From Niallia sp. FSL W8-0635 (GTDB lineage Bacteria > Bacillota > Bacilli > Bacillales > Cytobacillaceae): a stretch of DNA of 64,000 bases. Position 1 is the stretch's first letter. Each line of letters opens with the position of its first letter. The translations under genes and the position numbers were made by a program. The stretch is taken from assembly GCF_038007965.1 (NCBI RefSeq), contig NZ_JBBOYD010000001.1, forward strand, positions 3,450,501 to 3,514,500, written 5' to 3'. Below the pieces are notes generated by a model. That model saw only the letters and a list, made by a program, of their open reading frames with translations. It searched no databases and was not told where the DNA came from. Of this stretch, positions 31,956 through 41,465 are shown piece after piece.

Positions 31956-33458
31956 TTATTTATTTCTTTCAAATCTTTCCACAAATAGTGCTAGTGTTCT
32001 TGTCATTGCTCCTGTTGCACCTGGCTGACCTAAATCAGTTGCTTTACTTTGCGTAGATGTTCCAGCAATATCAAGATGTACCCATGGAGTTTCCTCTGCA
32101 AATTCTCCAATGAAGGCCCCACCCATAATTGCATGACCTGCACCACCTGGTGAATTATTTAAATCAGCTATCGGACTATTTCGCACCAATTTCTTATGAC
32201 TTTCAAAAATAGGCAGTCTCCACATTTGTTCTCCTGCTTCATAAGAAGCCTCTAACACTTGCTCAAATAAAGATTCATCATTCGTCATTGCACCAGTTGT
32301 TTCCATTCCTAATGCAGTGATTACTCCTCCAGTAAGTGTTGCTACATCAACAAGATAGTTAGCCCCATGATGTTTCGCATAAGTCACCGCATCTGCTAAA
32401 ACTAAGCGACCTTCTGCATCTGTGTTTAATACCTCAATCGTTTTTCCACTCATCGATGTGATGACATCATCTGGTTTAAACGCATGACCGCTTATCATAT
32501 TATCTGTTGATGGTATAACCGCCACGACATTTTGTTCCGGTCTTAGTTCACCAATAACTTCCATTGCACCAAGTACAGCTGCAGCTCCACCCATATCTGT
32601 TTTCATGCCAACAATACCTGTTTTTGTCTTAATCGAATACCCACCTGTATCAAACGTAATCCCTTTTCCTACTAATCCAATCACGTCTTCCCAGTTATCT
32701 TTTCCTTGGTATTTCAACACAATCATTTTTGGAGGCTCTGTTGAACCTTGATTCACCGCAAGCAATGCACCCATACCAAGCTTTAGCATATCTTCTTTTT
32801 CTAAAATTTCTGCTTCAAAGCCATATTTTTCTGCTAACTCTAACGCATAATTAGCTAGATCCGTCGCTTTTAACATATTTCCTGGAAGATTAACAAGTGT
32901 GCGAGCGGAGTTAGTCGCCTGTCCATACACATAGCCTACAGTAAGTGATGCCGTAACTTCCTCTTCTTCTGCATCGCTATATACGGTAATTTCCGTAATT
33001 TTCTTTTCTGGTTCATTAGATTTTTGTTTATACCCTGCAAACTCATAAGTAGCGAGCCCAAATGCTTCACTGCATGCGTGAGCAACATCTTGTGCTACTA
33101 TTTCATCGGTTACAAAGGAATCCAAATATACAGCTGTTTCCACCCATTTCTCACTCGTAATACGTTTAAATGTTGCTCCGAAGATTTCTTTTAATTCGTC
33201 AAAAGAAAGTTCCTTCTCTTTTCCTAATCCAACAAAAACAATTCGTTTTGTTCCAATTTTCCCAAAAGTATGTACAACAGTAATCGACTTTTTCTTTGCT
33301 GAAATATCCCCATCTTTTACTAGATTTGTTAACTCTCCATCGAAGAGTTCATCCAATGTTTGAAGCTTTCCTTCTAATTTAATAGACTTGTCAAATAATC
33401 CCACAATAATACTTTCATGGTTATTTTGAAAATTCCATTCTGAGTGATAAGAAAACAT
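31956..33458 (-). CDS. pepA: Leucyl aminopeptidase (M17, YuiE/PepA)
   Basis: This cytosolic metallopeptidase removes N-terminal residues from peptides. It is an M17 enzyme of 500 residues: the C-terminal catalytic domain shows [17 protein letters not shown] with the metal-binding Lys and Asp, [14 protein letters not shown], the signature [14 protein letters not shown] with Asp and Glu ligands, and [21 protein letters not shown]. The ATG at 33458 has TGGAGGA 8 nt upstream, and a longer frame from 33512 has none. It corresponds to B. subtilis yuiE, next to yuiD and yuiC as here. Confidence 0.93.
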   Translation of the reverse strand: MFSYHSEWNFQNNHESIIVGLFDKSIKLEGKLQTLDELFDGELTNLVKDGDISAKKKSITVVHTFGKIGTKRIVFVGLGKEKELSFDELKEIFGATFKRITSEKWVETAVYLDSFVTDEIVAQDVAHACSEAFGLATYEFAGYKQKSNEPEKKITEITVYSDAEEEEVTASLTVGYVYGQATNSARTLVNLPGNMLKATDLANYALELAEKYGFEAEILEKEDMLKLGMGALLAVNQGSTEPPKMIVLKYQGKDNWEDVIGLVGKGITFDTGGYSIKTKTGIVGMKTDMGGAAAVLGAMEVIGELRPEQNVVAVIPSTDNMISGHAFKPDDVITSMSGKTIEVLNTDAEGRLVLADAVTYAKHHGANYLVDVATLTGGVITALGMETTGAMTNDESLFEQVLEASYEAGEQMWRLPIFESHKKLVRNSPIADLNNSPGGAGHAIMGGAFIGEFAEETPWVHLDIAGTSTQSKATDLGQPGATGAMTRTLALFVERFERNK

Positions 33459-33850
33459 ATAATCATTCCTCCATTCCATTTCTTCCTCTATTATAACGAA
33501 TTTATTTATCATTTCGTATAACTAATTAATTTTCTATCATCTTTTCTGAAAATATAAAAAGATTTTTTCGAATTTAACTAGAAAGCTCGATATTTGGTTA
33601 TGTTATAATAAGATAAGTGGAAATGCCAATGTTAATACCAAGAAAATACCGTCCGCAGAAATTTAAATAGTATTAGTATGTTCTGCTATCCAATGGTGTT
33701 TTGAAAAGAACAATACATAAGCTCACTTAGATGTTCAGCTCCACTGTAAACCTCCTTATTTCCATACATGAAAGATTAATAATACGTTTAATAAGGTATA
33801 CATACAAAAGTACAGATTTTTTTTACCAAAGAAATGAAGAGGTGTTTTTT

Positions 33851-34327
33851 ATGGAACTACTAGCTAACTTTCCTTTATTTGCGAGCTTAATTGCAATTTT
33901 TTTCGCACAATTTGTCAAAGTACCAATAACTTTTTTTGTTACAAAAAAAATTGATTGGTCTCTGTTAACTAGTACTGGAGGCATGCCAAGCTCTCATTCT
34001 GCAGCTGTAACCGCTCTTTCGACAGGGATAGCACTTCAAACAGGCTTTGATTCACCAATTTTTGCCGTTGCTGCTATCTTTGCAATCATTACTATGTTTG
34101 ATGCAACAGGGGTAAGAAGACAAGCAGGAGAACAAGCAATTGTTTTAAATCGATTAGTAAATGATTTTAATAAATTCTTAAATGAAGCAAAAGGATGGCA
34201 AAACAAACCAGAACAAGAAAAACGAAAAGAATTAAAAGAGTTGTTAGGACATAAACCAATAGAGGTGTTTTTTGGGGGACTAACAGGCATCTTATTAACG
34301 TTGCTTTTACATATGCTAATTTATTAA
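33851..34327 (+). CDS. yuiD: Divergent PAP2-family membrane protein (YuiD)
   Basis: This 158-residue membrane protein belongs to the divergent PAP2/acid phosphatase-like (DUF212) family. The first segment, ASLIAIFFAQFVKVPITFFVTKK, is followed by the conserved TGGMPSSHSAAVTALSTGI, which matches the PAP2 serine-histidine motif, and then FDATGVRRQAGEQA. The ATG at 33851 follows GAGGTG; the longer frame from 33731 is unsupported. Length equals B. subtilis YuiD. A possible promoter with TATAAT sits near 33605. The 33459-33850 interval has no other gene. Whether it has phosphatase activity is unknown. Confidence 0.88.
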   Translation: MELLANFPLFASLIAIFFAQFVKVPITFFVTKKIDWSLLTSTGGMPSSHSAAVTALSTGIALQTGFDSPIFAVAAIFAIITMFDATGVRRQAGEQAIVLNRLVNDFNKFLNEAKGWQNKPEQEKRKELKELLGHKPIEVFFGGLTGILLTLLLHMLIY

Positions 34328-34360
34328 CGATTGCTACTTATGTTAGTGATATAAAACGAA

Positions 34361-34439
34361 AAAGGATGTCCTTGAGAGAGTATTCCAAACAAGTAATACT
34401 TAATTTTTGTTTGGAATACAGGCTGTAGGACATCCTTTT
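34361..34439. terminator. Long nested terminator hairpin between yuiD and yuiC
   Basis: Outer arms AAAGGATGTCCT and AGGACATCCTTT and inner arms GTATTCCAAAC and GTTTGGAATAC fold into a cruciform-sized structure of about 79 nt, ending both converging genes. Confidence 0.8.
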
Positions 34440-34465
34440 ATTTTTATGTGTAATATATAAACTAC

Positions 34466-35173
34466 TTATTTATTCTCTGCTTTCGTATACTGCTGACGGA
34501 ATACTTGCATCGATTCTTCTTCATTTAATGCACTTAATGTTTCTTCTGTTAATTTTCCATTACCCATTTCTACTATGTATACATCTACTGTTTTCTTTCC
34601 CCACTGATTATAGACATCTTGTACTGTTTCATAGTATAAATCTAATTTGTTTCCATTAATCGCTGAACCTGTATCAGCAACTACTCCAAATCCATAATCA
34701 GGGATAAAAAGAATGGTCCCGATTGGAAATACACTTGTATCAGCAGCAATAGTACTATATAAATCTCTCTTTACTTTTACTCCTGAATAGGTGATCCCAA
34801 ACTGAGGATGGCCAGGGTTCTTTCCCGTTGATTCATATCCGGCAGTATAACCAGTAGCTACCACTTTTTTTGTTGGATATTGCGACCAATCTTTCATATT
34901 TTCCAGTAAAGGCGGTTTTCCTGCCACCTCTTTACTCGATGAAATTTGCGTTGTTTCAACCAATGCTTTTTTAAAGCTTTTCAATGCTACACCAATTTGT
35001 TTAATTGTATGGTCAATATGACTACTATCCTCGCTCACCTGTGATTGTTCATAATTATTAACATGTATCGAACTTGCCTTAACTCCTGAAATCGACTGAA
35101 ATGTGGTTAGTAGGGCCACCATAAATAATAGTACCATTCCTACTCTTCTAAAAAACTTTTTATAAAAATTCAT
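34466..35173 (-). CDS. yuiC: 3D-domain cell-wall protein (YuiC/Sps-type stationary phase survival muralytic enzyme)
   Basis: This 235-residue protein has an N-terminal hydrophobic signal or anchor ([20 protein letters not shown]) followed by a linker and a C-terminal 3D domain. The domain shows [62 protein letters not shown]: a double-psi barrel with the three conserved Asp that names the family. Related B. subtilis YuiC is a lytic transglycosylase-like cell-wall enzyme. The ATG at 35173 is supported by GGGAGGA 9 nt upstream; the TTG at 35191 overlaps it. The 35174-35572 interval contains no gene, only AT-rich sequence and the yumC regulatory region. Confidence 0.85.
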   Translation of the reverse strand: MNFYKKFFRRVGMVLLFMVALLTTFQSISGVKASSIHVNNYEQSQVSEDSSHIDHTIKQIGVALKSFKKALVETTQISSSKEVAGKPPLLENMKDWSQYPTKKVVATGYTAGYESTGKNPGHPQFGITYSGVKVKRDLYSTIAADTSVFPIGTILFIPDYGFGVVADTGSAINGNKLDLYYETVQDVYNQWGKKTVDVYIVEMGNGKLTEETLSALNEEESMQVFRQQYTKAENK

Positions 35174-35507
35174 ATTTTTCACTCCTCCCAAAACTATTCA
35201 TTTCCCATATTCAAAGAATTTATTCATAAATAGTTAAAAAGAGGATCTTTCCCCCTAGTAAAATACCAAAAAATGCAAAAAACTTCCAAAATTATGCTCT
35301 GATTGATATTTCTTTTAGAAGTTAAGCAATTATATTTGATGCACCAACATATTTAACTTATAATCCTCGTTCTAATTACTAGTTTTTTACAAGCTCTCTA
35401 ATACGATTCTTTATAATAGATTTCTATTACCATTCATTTCCCACTCCTTCTTTATGTAGGAGGGTTGTCCTAGATATCTTTAAAAACTTGGGATTAAAAA
35501 AGTGAGA

Positions 35508-35530
35508 AATCATTATCATTATGATATGAT
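35508..35530. promoter_or_regulatory. Candidate Fur box upstream of yumC
   Basis: On the minus strand CATAATGATAATGATTTCT agrees at 14 of 19 positions with the Fur consensus GATAATGATAATCATTATC. It lies about 50 bp upstream of the yumC start, a usual distance for a repressor over a promoter. The match was scored by eye. Confidence 0.4.
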
Positions 35531-35572
35531 AGCTTGTAGAATTGAATCTTATTGTAGGAGGGTTTTGGAAAA

Positions 35573-36565
35573 TTGGAAGAAAATCAAACCATTTATGATA
35601 TAACAGTAATTGGTGGTGGACCTGTTGGAATGTTCACTGCTTTCTATGGAGGGATGAGACAAGCAACCGTTAAGATTATCGAAAGTCTCCCTGCACTTGG
35701 CGGTCAGCTTACAGCGCTCTATCCTGAAAAATATATATATGATATTGCAGGATTCCCAAAAATCCGTGCACAAGAGTTAGTAGACAACTTAGAAGAGCAA
35801 ATGAAAAAATTTGAACAGTCTATTGTCTTGGAACAAGCTGTTCAAACAGTGGAAAAGCAAGGTGATGGTATATTCAAAATCACTACAGACAAAGAAGTTC
35901 ATTACTCCAAAACAATTATTATTACAGCTGGAAACGGAGCATTCCAACCACGCAAATTAGAATTAGAGCAAGCAAAAGACTATGAAAATAAAAACCTGTA
36001 TTACTTTATCAATGACTTAAATCAATTCGCTGGAAAAAAAGTAATGGTATTTGGCGGTGGAGATTCTGCTGTAGACTGGGCATTAATGTTAGAGCCGATT
36101 GCAGATACTGTTTACTTAGCACATAGACGGGATAAATTCCGTGCACATGAGCACAGTGTAGAAAATCTTAAAAATTCAAAAGTAAACATCAAAACACCTT
36201 ATATTCCTTCTGAATTGGTTGGAGATGAGGAGATTAAACAAGTTATTCTTGAAAATGTAACAACACAAGAAAAAGAAATTATTGATGTAGATGCAGTCAT
36301 CGTAAACTACGGATTTGTTTCTTCCTTAGGTCCAATTAAAGAATGGGGCTTTGATATTCAAAAGAACTCCATTGTTGTTAACAGTAAAATGGAAACAAAT
36401 ATTCCAGGTATCTATGCAGCTGGTGACATCTGCACATATGATGGAAAGGTTAAATTGATCGCTACTGGTTTTGGCGAAGCACCTACTGCTGTTAATAATG
36501 CGAAGACGTATATGGATCCAAAAGCAAGAGTACAGCCACTTCATAGTACTTCTTTATTTAAGTAA
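35573..36565 (+). CDS. yumC: Ferredoxin/flavodoxin-NADP+ reductase (YumC)
   Basis: This thioredoxin-reductase-like flavoenzyme without the CxxC disulphide moves electrons between NADPH and ferredoxin or flavodoxin. The FAD motif [18 protein letters not shown] is at the N-terminus, the NADPH motif [16 protein letters not shown] near 160-175, and the C-terminal FAD stretch [35 protein letters not shown]. It has 330 residues and starts with TTG, supported by AGGAGGG 9 nt upstream. It corresponds to B. subtilis YumC, reported as essential. A Fur-like box upstream hints at iron control. Confidence 0.93.
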   Translation: MEENQTIYDITVIGGGPVGMFTAFYGGMRQATVKIIESLPALGGQLTALYPEKYIYDIAGFPKIRAQELVDNLEEQMKKFEQSIVLEQAVQTVEKQGDGIFKITTDKEVHYSKTIIITAGNGAFQPRKLELEQAKDYENKNLYYFINDLNQFAGKKVMVFGGGDSAVDWALMLEPIADTVYLAHRRDKFRAHEHSVENLKNSKVNIKTPYIPSELVGDEEIKQVILENVTTQEKEIIDVDAVIVNYGFVSSLGPIKEWGFDIQKNSIVVNSKMETNIPGIYAAGDICTYDGKVKLIATGFGEAPTAVNNAKTYMDPKARVQPLHSTSLFK

Positions 36566-36576
36566 CCTATAGAATT

Positions 36577-36638
36577 AAAAAAAGACTGATTATAATCATT
36601 TGTCTTTCTAGAAAGCAAATGATTACCACCAGTCTTTT
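36577..36638. terminator. yumC terminator
   Basis: AAAAAGACTG and CAGTCTTTT arms enclose a second stem, AATCATTTG/CAAATGATT, giving a long bidirectional hairpin with A and T tracts just past the yumC stop. Confidence 0.85.
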
Positions 36639-36660
36639 CCTCTATCTTAGCCTAACAGAA

Positions 36661-36719
36661 AACACCATTAATCATTCATGTTCCCCCATTCGGGTTTTCC
36701 ATTCTGAAATAATGGTGTT
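36661..36719. terminator. yutM terminator
   Basis: AACACCATTA and TAATGGTGTT form a 10-bp stem flanked by a T tract on the plus strand (36720-36727) and sit 12 bp past the yutM stop on the minus strand. Confidence 0.7.
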
Positions 36720-36730
36720 CCTTTTTTAAA

Positions 36731-37096
36731 TTAGCATTCCTCTGGTGTTCCAGCCACTTTCGCAGTACGGAAAGAAGACCCGCAACCACATGAGGCAATC
36801 GCATTTGGGTTATCGATAGTGAAGCCTCCACCCATTAAAGATTGCTTATAATCAATTTTTGTCCCTTTTAAAATTGGACCATCATTTTGATCCACTAAAA
36901 CACGAATGCCGTATTGCTCAAATAATTGATCATTTTCTTCTTTTTCAGGTGAGAAGCCCATTCCATAAGACAAACCACTGCATCCTCCACCTTTTACTGC
37001 TACTCGTAAATAAGAATTCTCTTCGTCATTCTCTTTCATCATTTCTTTTATTTGAAGTGCAGCTGCTTCTGTTATGTGTACAATTTCTTCTGTCAC
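36731..37096 (-). CDS. yutM: A-type iron-sulfur carrier protein (HesB/ErpA family, YutM)
   Basis: This 121-residue protein delivers or carries Fe-S clusters. The three ligand cysteines of A-type carriers are in place: Cys39 in VKGGGCSGLSYGM, and Cys103 and Cys105 in ASCGCGSSFR near the C-terminus. A fourth cysteine is the last residue. Length is normal and the ATG follows AAAGGAGAATG. It is monocistronic between hairpins, close to other Fe-S factors in this window (yutI, yuzD), as in B. subtilis. Confidence 0.93.
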   Translation of the reverse strand: MTEEIVHITEAAALQIKEMMKENDEENSYLRVAVKGGGCSGLSYGMGFSPEKEENDQLFEQYGIRVLVDQNDGPILKGTKIDYKQSLMGGGFTIDNPNAIASCGCGSSFRTAKVAGTPEEC

Positions 37097-37353
37097 TGTT
37101 CATTCTCCTTTCGTCCTATTATTATTTCTTATTATATACCTCCATTTAAAACTACTCAACTGAATGGAACTGAGTAAAAGATTGGTAATAGCATCATTTT
37201 TCCTTCATCTGTCCTCTTGATAAATATTCGCAAATCCCAAACAAGGTCTTTTTACCTATTTGTAATATTTTTATAGGAAATTTTACTCAACTAGATGTAT
37301 AATCAAGTTATAGAAAACATGAAATTATACCTATCATTAAAGGAGTGAGAAGC

Positions 37354-38040
37354 TTGAATAAAATCGAACCATTATTTGACAAACAATGTACTTGTTTACT
37401 TTGCCAAACTAAATTTACTACAAAGAAATTACGTTCAAGATTTGTTAAATTAATAAAAATGGATACAGATTTCTTTCCTGTTTATGCTGAGCATAATCCA
37501 CTCCTTTATTACATAAATGTTTGCCCAGCTTGCGGTTTTTCTTACAATGATGATACCATTCCTTATTTTTCTCCAGAAAGTAAAATGTCGCTCCTTGAAA
37601 AAGTAAGTTCCCACTGGATACCACATTCATTCGGAAAGGAACGGAGTATAGAAGATAGTATTAAAACATATAAATTAGCAGCTTATTGTGCTTCTATAAG
37701 AAAAGAAAAGCACATTACCCTTGCTGGTCTATATCTCCGAATTGCATGGCATTATCGCTTATTAAATAATACAGAACAAGAACGACGTTTTATAAACCTT
37801 GCATTATCAGAATATGAAACTTCCTATTCCGTTGGTGATTATCAAGGAACCCAAGTAACGGAACTAAGAACGATTTATTTAATCGCAGATCTTTCAAAGC
37901 GTACAAATAATCTAGAGCAAGCTACCAAGTATTATTCGAAAGTAATCGAGCAGCAGAAAAGGACAGTAGAAACACAAATTGTTAAGCTAGCTAAAGAAAG
38001 CTGGCAGGAAATACGAGATAGCCATAAAAGCTTAATATAA
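37354..38040 (+). CDS. DUF2225 zinc-ribbon/TPR-like protein
   Basis: This 228-residue protein of the DUF2225 (COG1655) kind begins with two zinc-ribbon-like cysteine pairs, CTCLLCQTKF and VCPACGFSY, followed by a helical part that resembles TPR repeats (HITLAGLYLRIAWHYRLLNN, then NLEQATKYYSKVIEQQKRT). The TTG at 37354 has AAAGGAG 8 nt upstream. The GTG at 37345 is part of the ribosome binding site. There are no membrane segments, so it is cytoplasmic. The molecular function of the family is unknown to me. The hairpin at 38045-38094 ends it. Confidence 0.78.
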   Translation: MNKIEPLFDKQCTCLLCQTKFTTKKLRSRFVKLIKMDTDFFPVYAEHNPLLYYINVCPACGFSYNDDTIPYFSPESKMSLLEKVSSHWIPHSFGKERSIEDSIKTYKLAAYCASIRKEKHITLAGLYLRIAWHYRLLNNTEQERRFINLALSEYETSYSVGDYQGTQVTELRTIYLIADLSKRTNNLEQATKYYSKVIEQQKRTVETQIVKLAKESWQEIRDSHKSLI

Positions 38041-38044
38041 CAAT

Positions 38045-38094
38045 ACCCATCTTTCAGTGAGCCAATAGGCAATTCTGCTCACTGGTAGATGGGT
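38045..38094. terminator. Bidirectional terminator
   Basis: ACCCATCT and AGATGGGT enclose a second stem, CAGTGAGC/GCTCACTG, between the converging DUF2225 gene and yuzB, with TTTATTT on the right. Confidence 0.85.
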
Positions 38095-38101
38095 TTATTT
38101 A

Positions 38102-38338
38102 TTAAATTGGATGATTTTTCAAATACTGATAGACATTTATCACAAGTTCTTGGGCATCTTCCCCTTTTATTACATCACCATTTACTAAAGCAAATACCGA
38201 TTCCCCACAATGTCCACAACAACTTAAGCAACCATAATCAATTACATCTAACTCATCATCCTGTTCAAGTATTTCTTTTGCTTCTTGGGCACCTGATGCA
38301 AGATTACTAAGACAGAATTCAATTAGCGGTTTAAACAA
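38102..38338 (-). CDS. yuzB: YuzB family protein (DUF1450)
   Basis: This 78-residue protein contains the Cys cluster GCLSCCGHCGESVFALVNGD of the DUF1450/YuzB family, which looks like a small metal- or cluster-binding thioredoxin-like fold. A TTG start at 38338 gives MFKPLIEFCLSNLASG and the same length as B. subtilis YuzB; GGAGAGG lies about 8 nt upstream. A GTG at 38347 is the alternative. It lies between yutM and yutJ/yuzD, genes linked to iron-sulfur or redox work, which suggests but does not prove a related role. Confidence 0.85.
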   Translation of the reverse strand: MFKPLIEFCLSNLASGAQEAKEILEQDDELDVIDYGCLSCCGHCGESVFALVNGDVIKGEDAQELVINVYQYLKNHPI

Positions 38339-38568
38339 ACGTCTCACCTCTCCTACAAATTATACTAGTTTTTTTTGCTGAAGAGTAAAGAAAGTCCTTT
38401 TTAGCAAAAATTGCTCTAATTTACTAACAATAATGAGAAAAGTCATTTTCCTACTGTAACTATGAATAAACCGTCCTAACCCTTTAATATACTCTATAAG
38501 GAGATCACTCCAACTTTAATGAACTATTTGATTACTATAGATACTTATCATTCAAAAGGGGGGAAACA

Positions 38569-39642
38569 ATGAAAAAATTAGTTATATTAGGCGGTGGGTA
38601 TGGTGGAATGCGACTTTTATCCTCCATAATACCCCATTTACCATATGATCTAATGGTCATATTAATAGATAAAGTTCCTTTTCACTTTCTTAAAACAGAG
38701 TATTACGCTATCGCTGCTGGCACTGTTCAAGATCAAAGCCTTCAAATTCCTTTTCCTAAACACCCTCAAGTCAGTCTTATACATGCGGAAGTAGAAGAAA
38801 TTGATTTGGAAAATAATAAGGTATGGTTATCTGGTAGAAATCCAATTGATTATGATGATTTAATAATTGGACTTGGCTGTGAAGATAATTATCATCAAGT
38901 GGAGGGTGCAGAAAAATACACACACAGTATCCAAACGATTAATAAGTCAAAACATACACATAAACATCTTCAAAGCTTACCTGATGATGCAAAAGTAGCT
39001 ATTATTGGCGGTGGTTTAAGCGGTGTTGAACTAGCTGCCGAACTAGCTGAAAGCAGAAAGTTACAAATAGCAATATTTGATCGTGGGGAAACCATTTTAT
39101 CCGCTTATCCGAAAAAGGTAAGAAATTATGTTGAACGATGGTTTGAGACAAAGAAGGTTATCGTTTATAAAAACAGTGAAATTACGCGTATCGAAGAGAA
39201 TCTTGTTTATAATCATGGTAGCCCATTGTCTTTTGACTGTATTGTCTGGACTGCTGGCATCCAGCCAAATAAAATTGTACGTGCACTAGAGGTAGAAAAG
39301 GATAAGAAAGGAAGAATTCTTCTATCCAAATATCATCATCTTCCAAGCAATGAACATGTGTTTGTCGTTGGAGATTGTGCGAGTTTAAATCATCCTCCAA
39401 GTGCACAGCTCGCTGAAGGACAGGCAGAACAAATAGCGTTTGTTCTCATTTCTAAATGGCAAGGAAAAGTGCTTCCGTATCATATGCCTCCCATCAAGCT
39501 AAAAGGAGTACTAGGATCATTAGGAAAAAAAGACGGCTTTGGTCTAATCGCCAAAACTGCTTTAACAGGAAGGCTTCCACGATTAATAAAGCATGGAGTT
39601 TTATGGAAAGATAAAAATAAAAAAAGCAAACTGACAGATTAA
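38569..39642 (+). CDS. yutJ: NADH dehydrogenase-like flavoprotein YutJ (NDH-2 family)
   Basis: This 357-residue FAD-dependent oxidoreductase has the FAD motif LVILGGGYGGMRLL at the N-terminus, the NADH motif VAIIGGGLSGVELAAELAE near 145-165, and the second FAD motif HVFVVGDCASL. It lacks a clear C-terminal membrane helix and may bind the membrane by an amphipathic tail with GRLPRLIKHGVLWKDK. It corresponds to B. subtilis YutJ, a paralogue of the respiratory NADH dehydrogenase Ndh. AAAGGGGGG precedes the ATG. The electron acceptor (menaquinone or another) is unknown. Confidence 0.88.
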   Translation: MKKLVILGGGYGGMRLLSSIIPHLPYDLMVILIDKVPFHFLKTEYYAIAAGTVQDQSLQIPFPKHPQVSLIHAEVEEIDLENNKVWLSGRNPIDYDDLIIGLGCEDNYHQVEGAEKYTHSIQTINKSKHTHKHLQSLPDDAKVAIIGGGLSGVELAAELAESRKLQIAIFDRGETILSAYPKKVRNYVERWFETKKVIVYKNSEITRIEENLVYNHGSPLSFDCIVWTAGIQPNKIVRALEVEKDKKGRILLSKYHHLPSNEHVFVVGDCASLNHPPSAQLAEGQAEQIAFVLISKWQGKVLPYHMPPIKLKGVLGSLGKKDGFGLIAKTALTGRLPRLIKHGVLWKDKNKKSKLTD

Positions 39643-39648
39643 AAGATA

Positions 39649-39711
39649 AGTGTCGTTTTTGAACAATCTAAAGAGATTTTAAATCCTCTACAGATTGTTC
39701 AAACCGACACT
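39649..39711. terminator. Hairpin between yutJ and yuzD
   Basis: AGTGTCG...TTGAACAATCT and AGATTGTTCAA...CGACACT make a long stem between the converging genes. The U-tracts are short. Confidence 0.65.
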
Positions 39712-39718
39712 CTCACGC

Positions 39719-40042
39719 CTACATGCTTGTATATCCATATTTCTCAAATTCCGCATAAATTTTCTTTAATCTCGGATTTCCCTCTCCTACTATTTCTCCC
39801 TCAATGACTACTACTGGATAAAATAAGTCTTCTTCAATAATCTTCCGACAAAACTCATTTTTTTCCTCTTCATAATTCGCTTGGAATATATCATAATAAT
39901 TAATTTGAAAGGTCTGCTCAGGAAATTTTCTGCTTAATGCAGCTTGAAGCCATTCATACGTATCTTTAGAGGATGGCAAATTTACGCAACTGGCACAAAT
40001 CTGCTCTGCACCATATATACTTACTTCAATTTCTTTTCTCAA
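39719..40042 (-). CDS. yuzD: YuzD family protein (DUF1462)
   Basis: This 107-residue protein has a thioredoxin-like start, SIYGAEQICASCVNLPSSKDTYEWLQAALSRK, with the CxxC pair and the stretch PVVVIEGEIVGEGNPRL. That matches B. subtilis YuzD (DUF1462). The TTG at 40042 has AAGGGGAG 7 nt upstream; the ATG at 40060 lies before this site. It is oriented away from yutI (a NifU-like scaffold), as in B. subtilis. The thioredoxin-like CxxC suggests redox or metal transfer, but no role is established. Confidence 0.84.
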   Translation of the reverse strand: MRKEIEVSIYGAEQICASCVNLPSSKDTYEWLQAALSRKFPEQTFQINYYDIFQANYEEEKNEFCRKIIEEDLFYPVVVIEGEIVGEGNPRLKKIYAEFEKYGYTSM

Positions 40043-40207
40043 ATCAAAACTCCCCTTCAATAGACTAGCTCGTCAATTTATATTTTTATAGTCAAAATAG
40101 TACTTTTTAAATTCATCCATTTTTTGTTTATGCAATTCGTGTTTCTTGATTATAGATTTTTCATCCTAATGTGATTATAATAAATAATAGGAAAGGAGTC
40201 GATATGT

Positions 40208-40444
40208 ATGCAAGAAGTAGAAATGAAAGAACAAGTACAAGAAGTACTCGATAAATTACGTCCATTCCTTTTAAGAGATGGCGGAGACTGTGAATTAGTT
40301 GATGTGGAGGATGGCATTGTTAAGTTACGCTTACTTGGTGCTTGCGGTAGCTGCCCAAGCTCTACCATTACTTTAAAAGCTGGTATTGAACGTGCTTTAT
40401 TAGAAGAAGTACCAGGAGTTTATGAAGTGGAGCAAGTATTTTAA
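40208..40444 (+). CDS. yutI: NifU-like iron-sulfur scaffold YutI
   Basis: This 78-residue protein is a stand-alone NifU C-terminal domain (Nfu). The family pattern [20 protein letters not shown] is followed by the cluster-binding [10 protein letters not shown] with Cys46 and Cys49. Such proteins carry [4Fe-4S] clusters to target enzymes such as lipoyl synthase and aconitase. A GAAAGGAG site lies upstream of the ATG. The divergent neighbour is yuzD. A T-rich stem (GAGGATGC/GCATCCTC at 40471-40491) follows it as terminator. Confidence 0.92.
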   Translation: MQEVEMKEQVQEVLDKLRPFLLRDGGDCELVDVEDGIVKLRLLGACGSCPSSTITLKAGIERALLEEVPGVYEVEQVF

Positions 40445-40470
40445 TCCTTCCACCATCGGAATTTAGTAAG

Positions 40471-40499
40471 AGGATGCTTTTAGCATCCTCTTTTCTTTT
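40471..40499 (+). terminator. yutI terminator
   Basis: GAGGATGC and GCATCCTC pair over 8 bp with a TTTTA loop and lead into TTTTCTTTTT, 27 bp past the yutI stop. Confidence 0.75.
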
Positions 40500-40544
40500 T
40501 GCTTATCCTTATCCCTTTATTCATGTTGTTTTAAAAAAAATATT

Positions 40545-41465
40545 TTATTTTACCTTTGTAATATTGGCTCCTGAACAAATGCTACCAAACTTGTCAACTT
40601 CTAATGGAAGGAAACGCATTTCCGGTAATGTCTGCTTTAAACCCTCTATTAATGTATTCATTTGCCCAGGTTTAACAAAGCATAATACGGTTGGACCGGC
40701 TCCACTTAACGCAACACCATATGCCCCAAATGAAATGGCACACTCTTCTATTATTTGCAAATGAGGGACGAGTTCTTTTCTATATGGCTGATGATACTTG
40801 TCCTTTTTCATCATTTTTCCTGCAAGCTCTAGATTATTGGTTAATAAAGCTGCTACAAATAAATTGGAAACAGCCCCAGCAGAAACAGCTTCTCCAAAGG
40901 AAAGTGTACTTGGCAATACTCCTCGGGAGGATTTTGTTAACAGCTCTTCCTCTGGAATAACCGCTAACACTTCCAAATCAATGGAATGGATAATTTCTGC
41001 ATCCACTTCTTCTCCTAATTGACAACCTATAACGAGACCACCAAAAAGGCTTGCTCCTACATTATCTGGATGACCTTCCATTTTGGATGCAATTTCAAAC
41101 TTTTGTTGTTTCGTCAAGCGTAAGTTCCCAACTTGATCAGCTAGTTCAATTCCCGCTACAATAGCAGAGGCACTAGATCCAAGGCCTCTAGCTAAAGGGA
41201 TATTACTATCCACCCTAATCTGACATGGTGATAGAATTGTATGAAATTCTTCTGCCACCTCGATAGCTGTCTTAACGATGAAATTCTTTTCATCTTGAGG
41301 AAATTCCTTTAGATCTTCAGTTAACGGAATAACTTCCCAGCGATCACTTCGAACCACGTCTAATGTTAAATATAAATTTAACGCTAATCCGATACTATCA
41401 AAGCCTGGTCCTAAGTTAGCAGAACTTGCTGGCACTTTAATAAATAGCATTTCGCCTTCGTTCAT
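40545..41465 (-). CDS. thrB: Homoserine kinase
   Basis: This GHMP-family kinase phosphorylates homoserine for threonine synthesis. It has 306 residues with the N-terminal [19 protein letters not shown], the ATP-binding [16 protein letters not shown] and the C-terminal [18 protein letters not shown], all GHMP signatures. It is the third gene of a hom-thrC-thrB operon on the minus strand, overlapping thrC by 4 bp (ATGA type). That order equals B. subtilis. Confidence 0.95.
   Translation of the reverse strand: MNEGEMLFIKVPASSANLGPGFDSIGLALNLYLTLDVVRSDRWEVIPLTEDLKEFPQDEKNFIVKTAIEVAEEFHTILSPCQIRVDSNIPLARGLGSSASAIVAGIELADQVGNLRLTKQQKFEIASKMEGHPDNVGASLFGGLVIGCQLGEEVDAEIIHSIDLEVLAVIPEEELLTKSSRGVLPSTLSFGEAVSAGAVSNLFVAALLTNNLELAGKMMKKDKYHQPYRKELVPHLQIIEECAISFGAYGVALSGAGPTVLCFVKPGQMNTLIEGLKQTLPEMRFLPLEVDKFGSICSGANITKVK

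Noticed and set aside
40150..40368. 72-codon minus-strand frame across yutI
   Set aside because: It is antisense to the clearly conserved Nfu gene and has no start signal.
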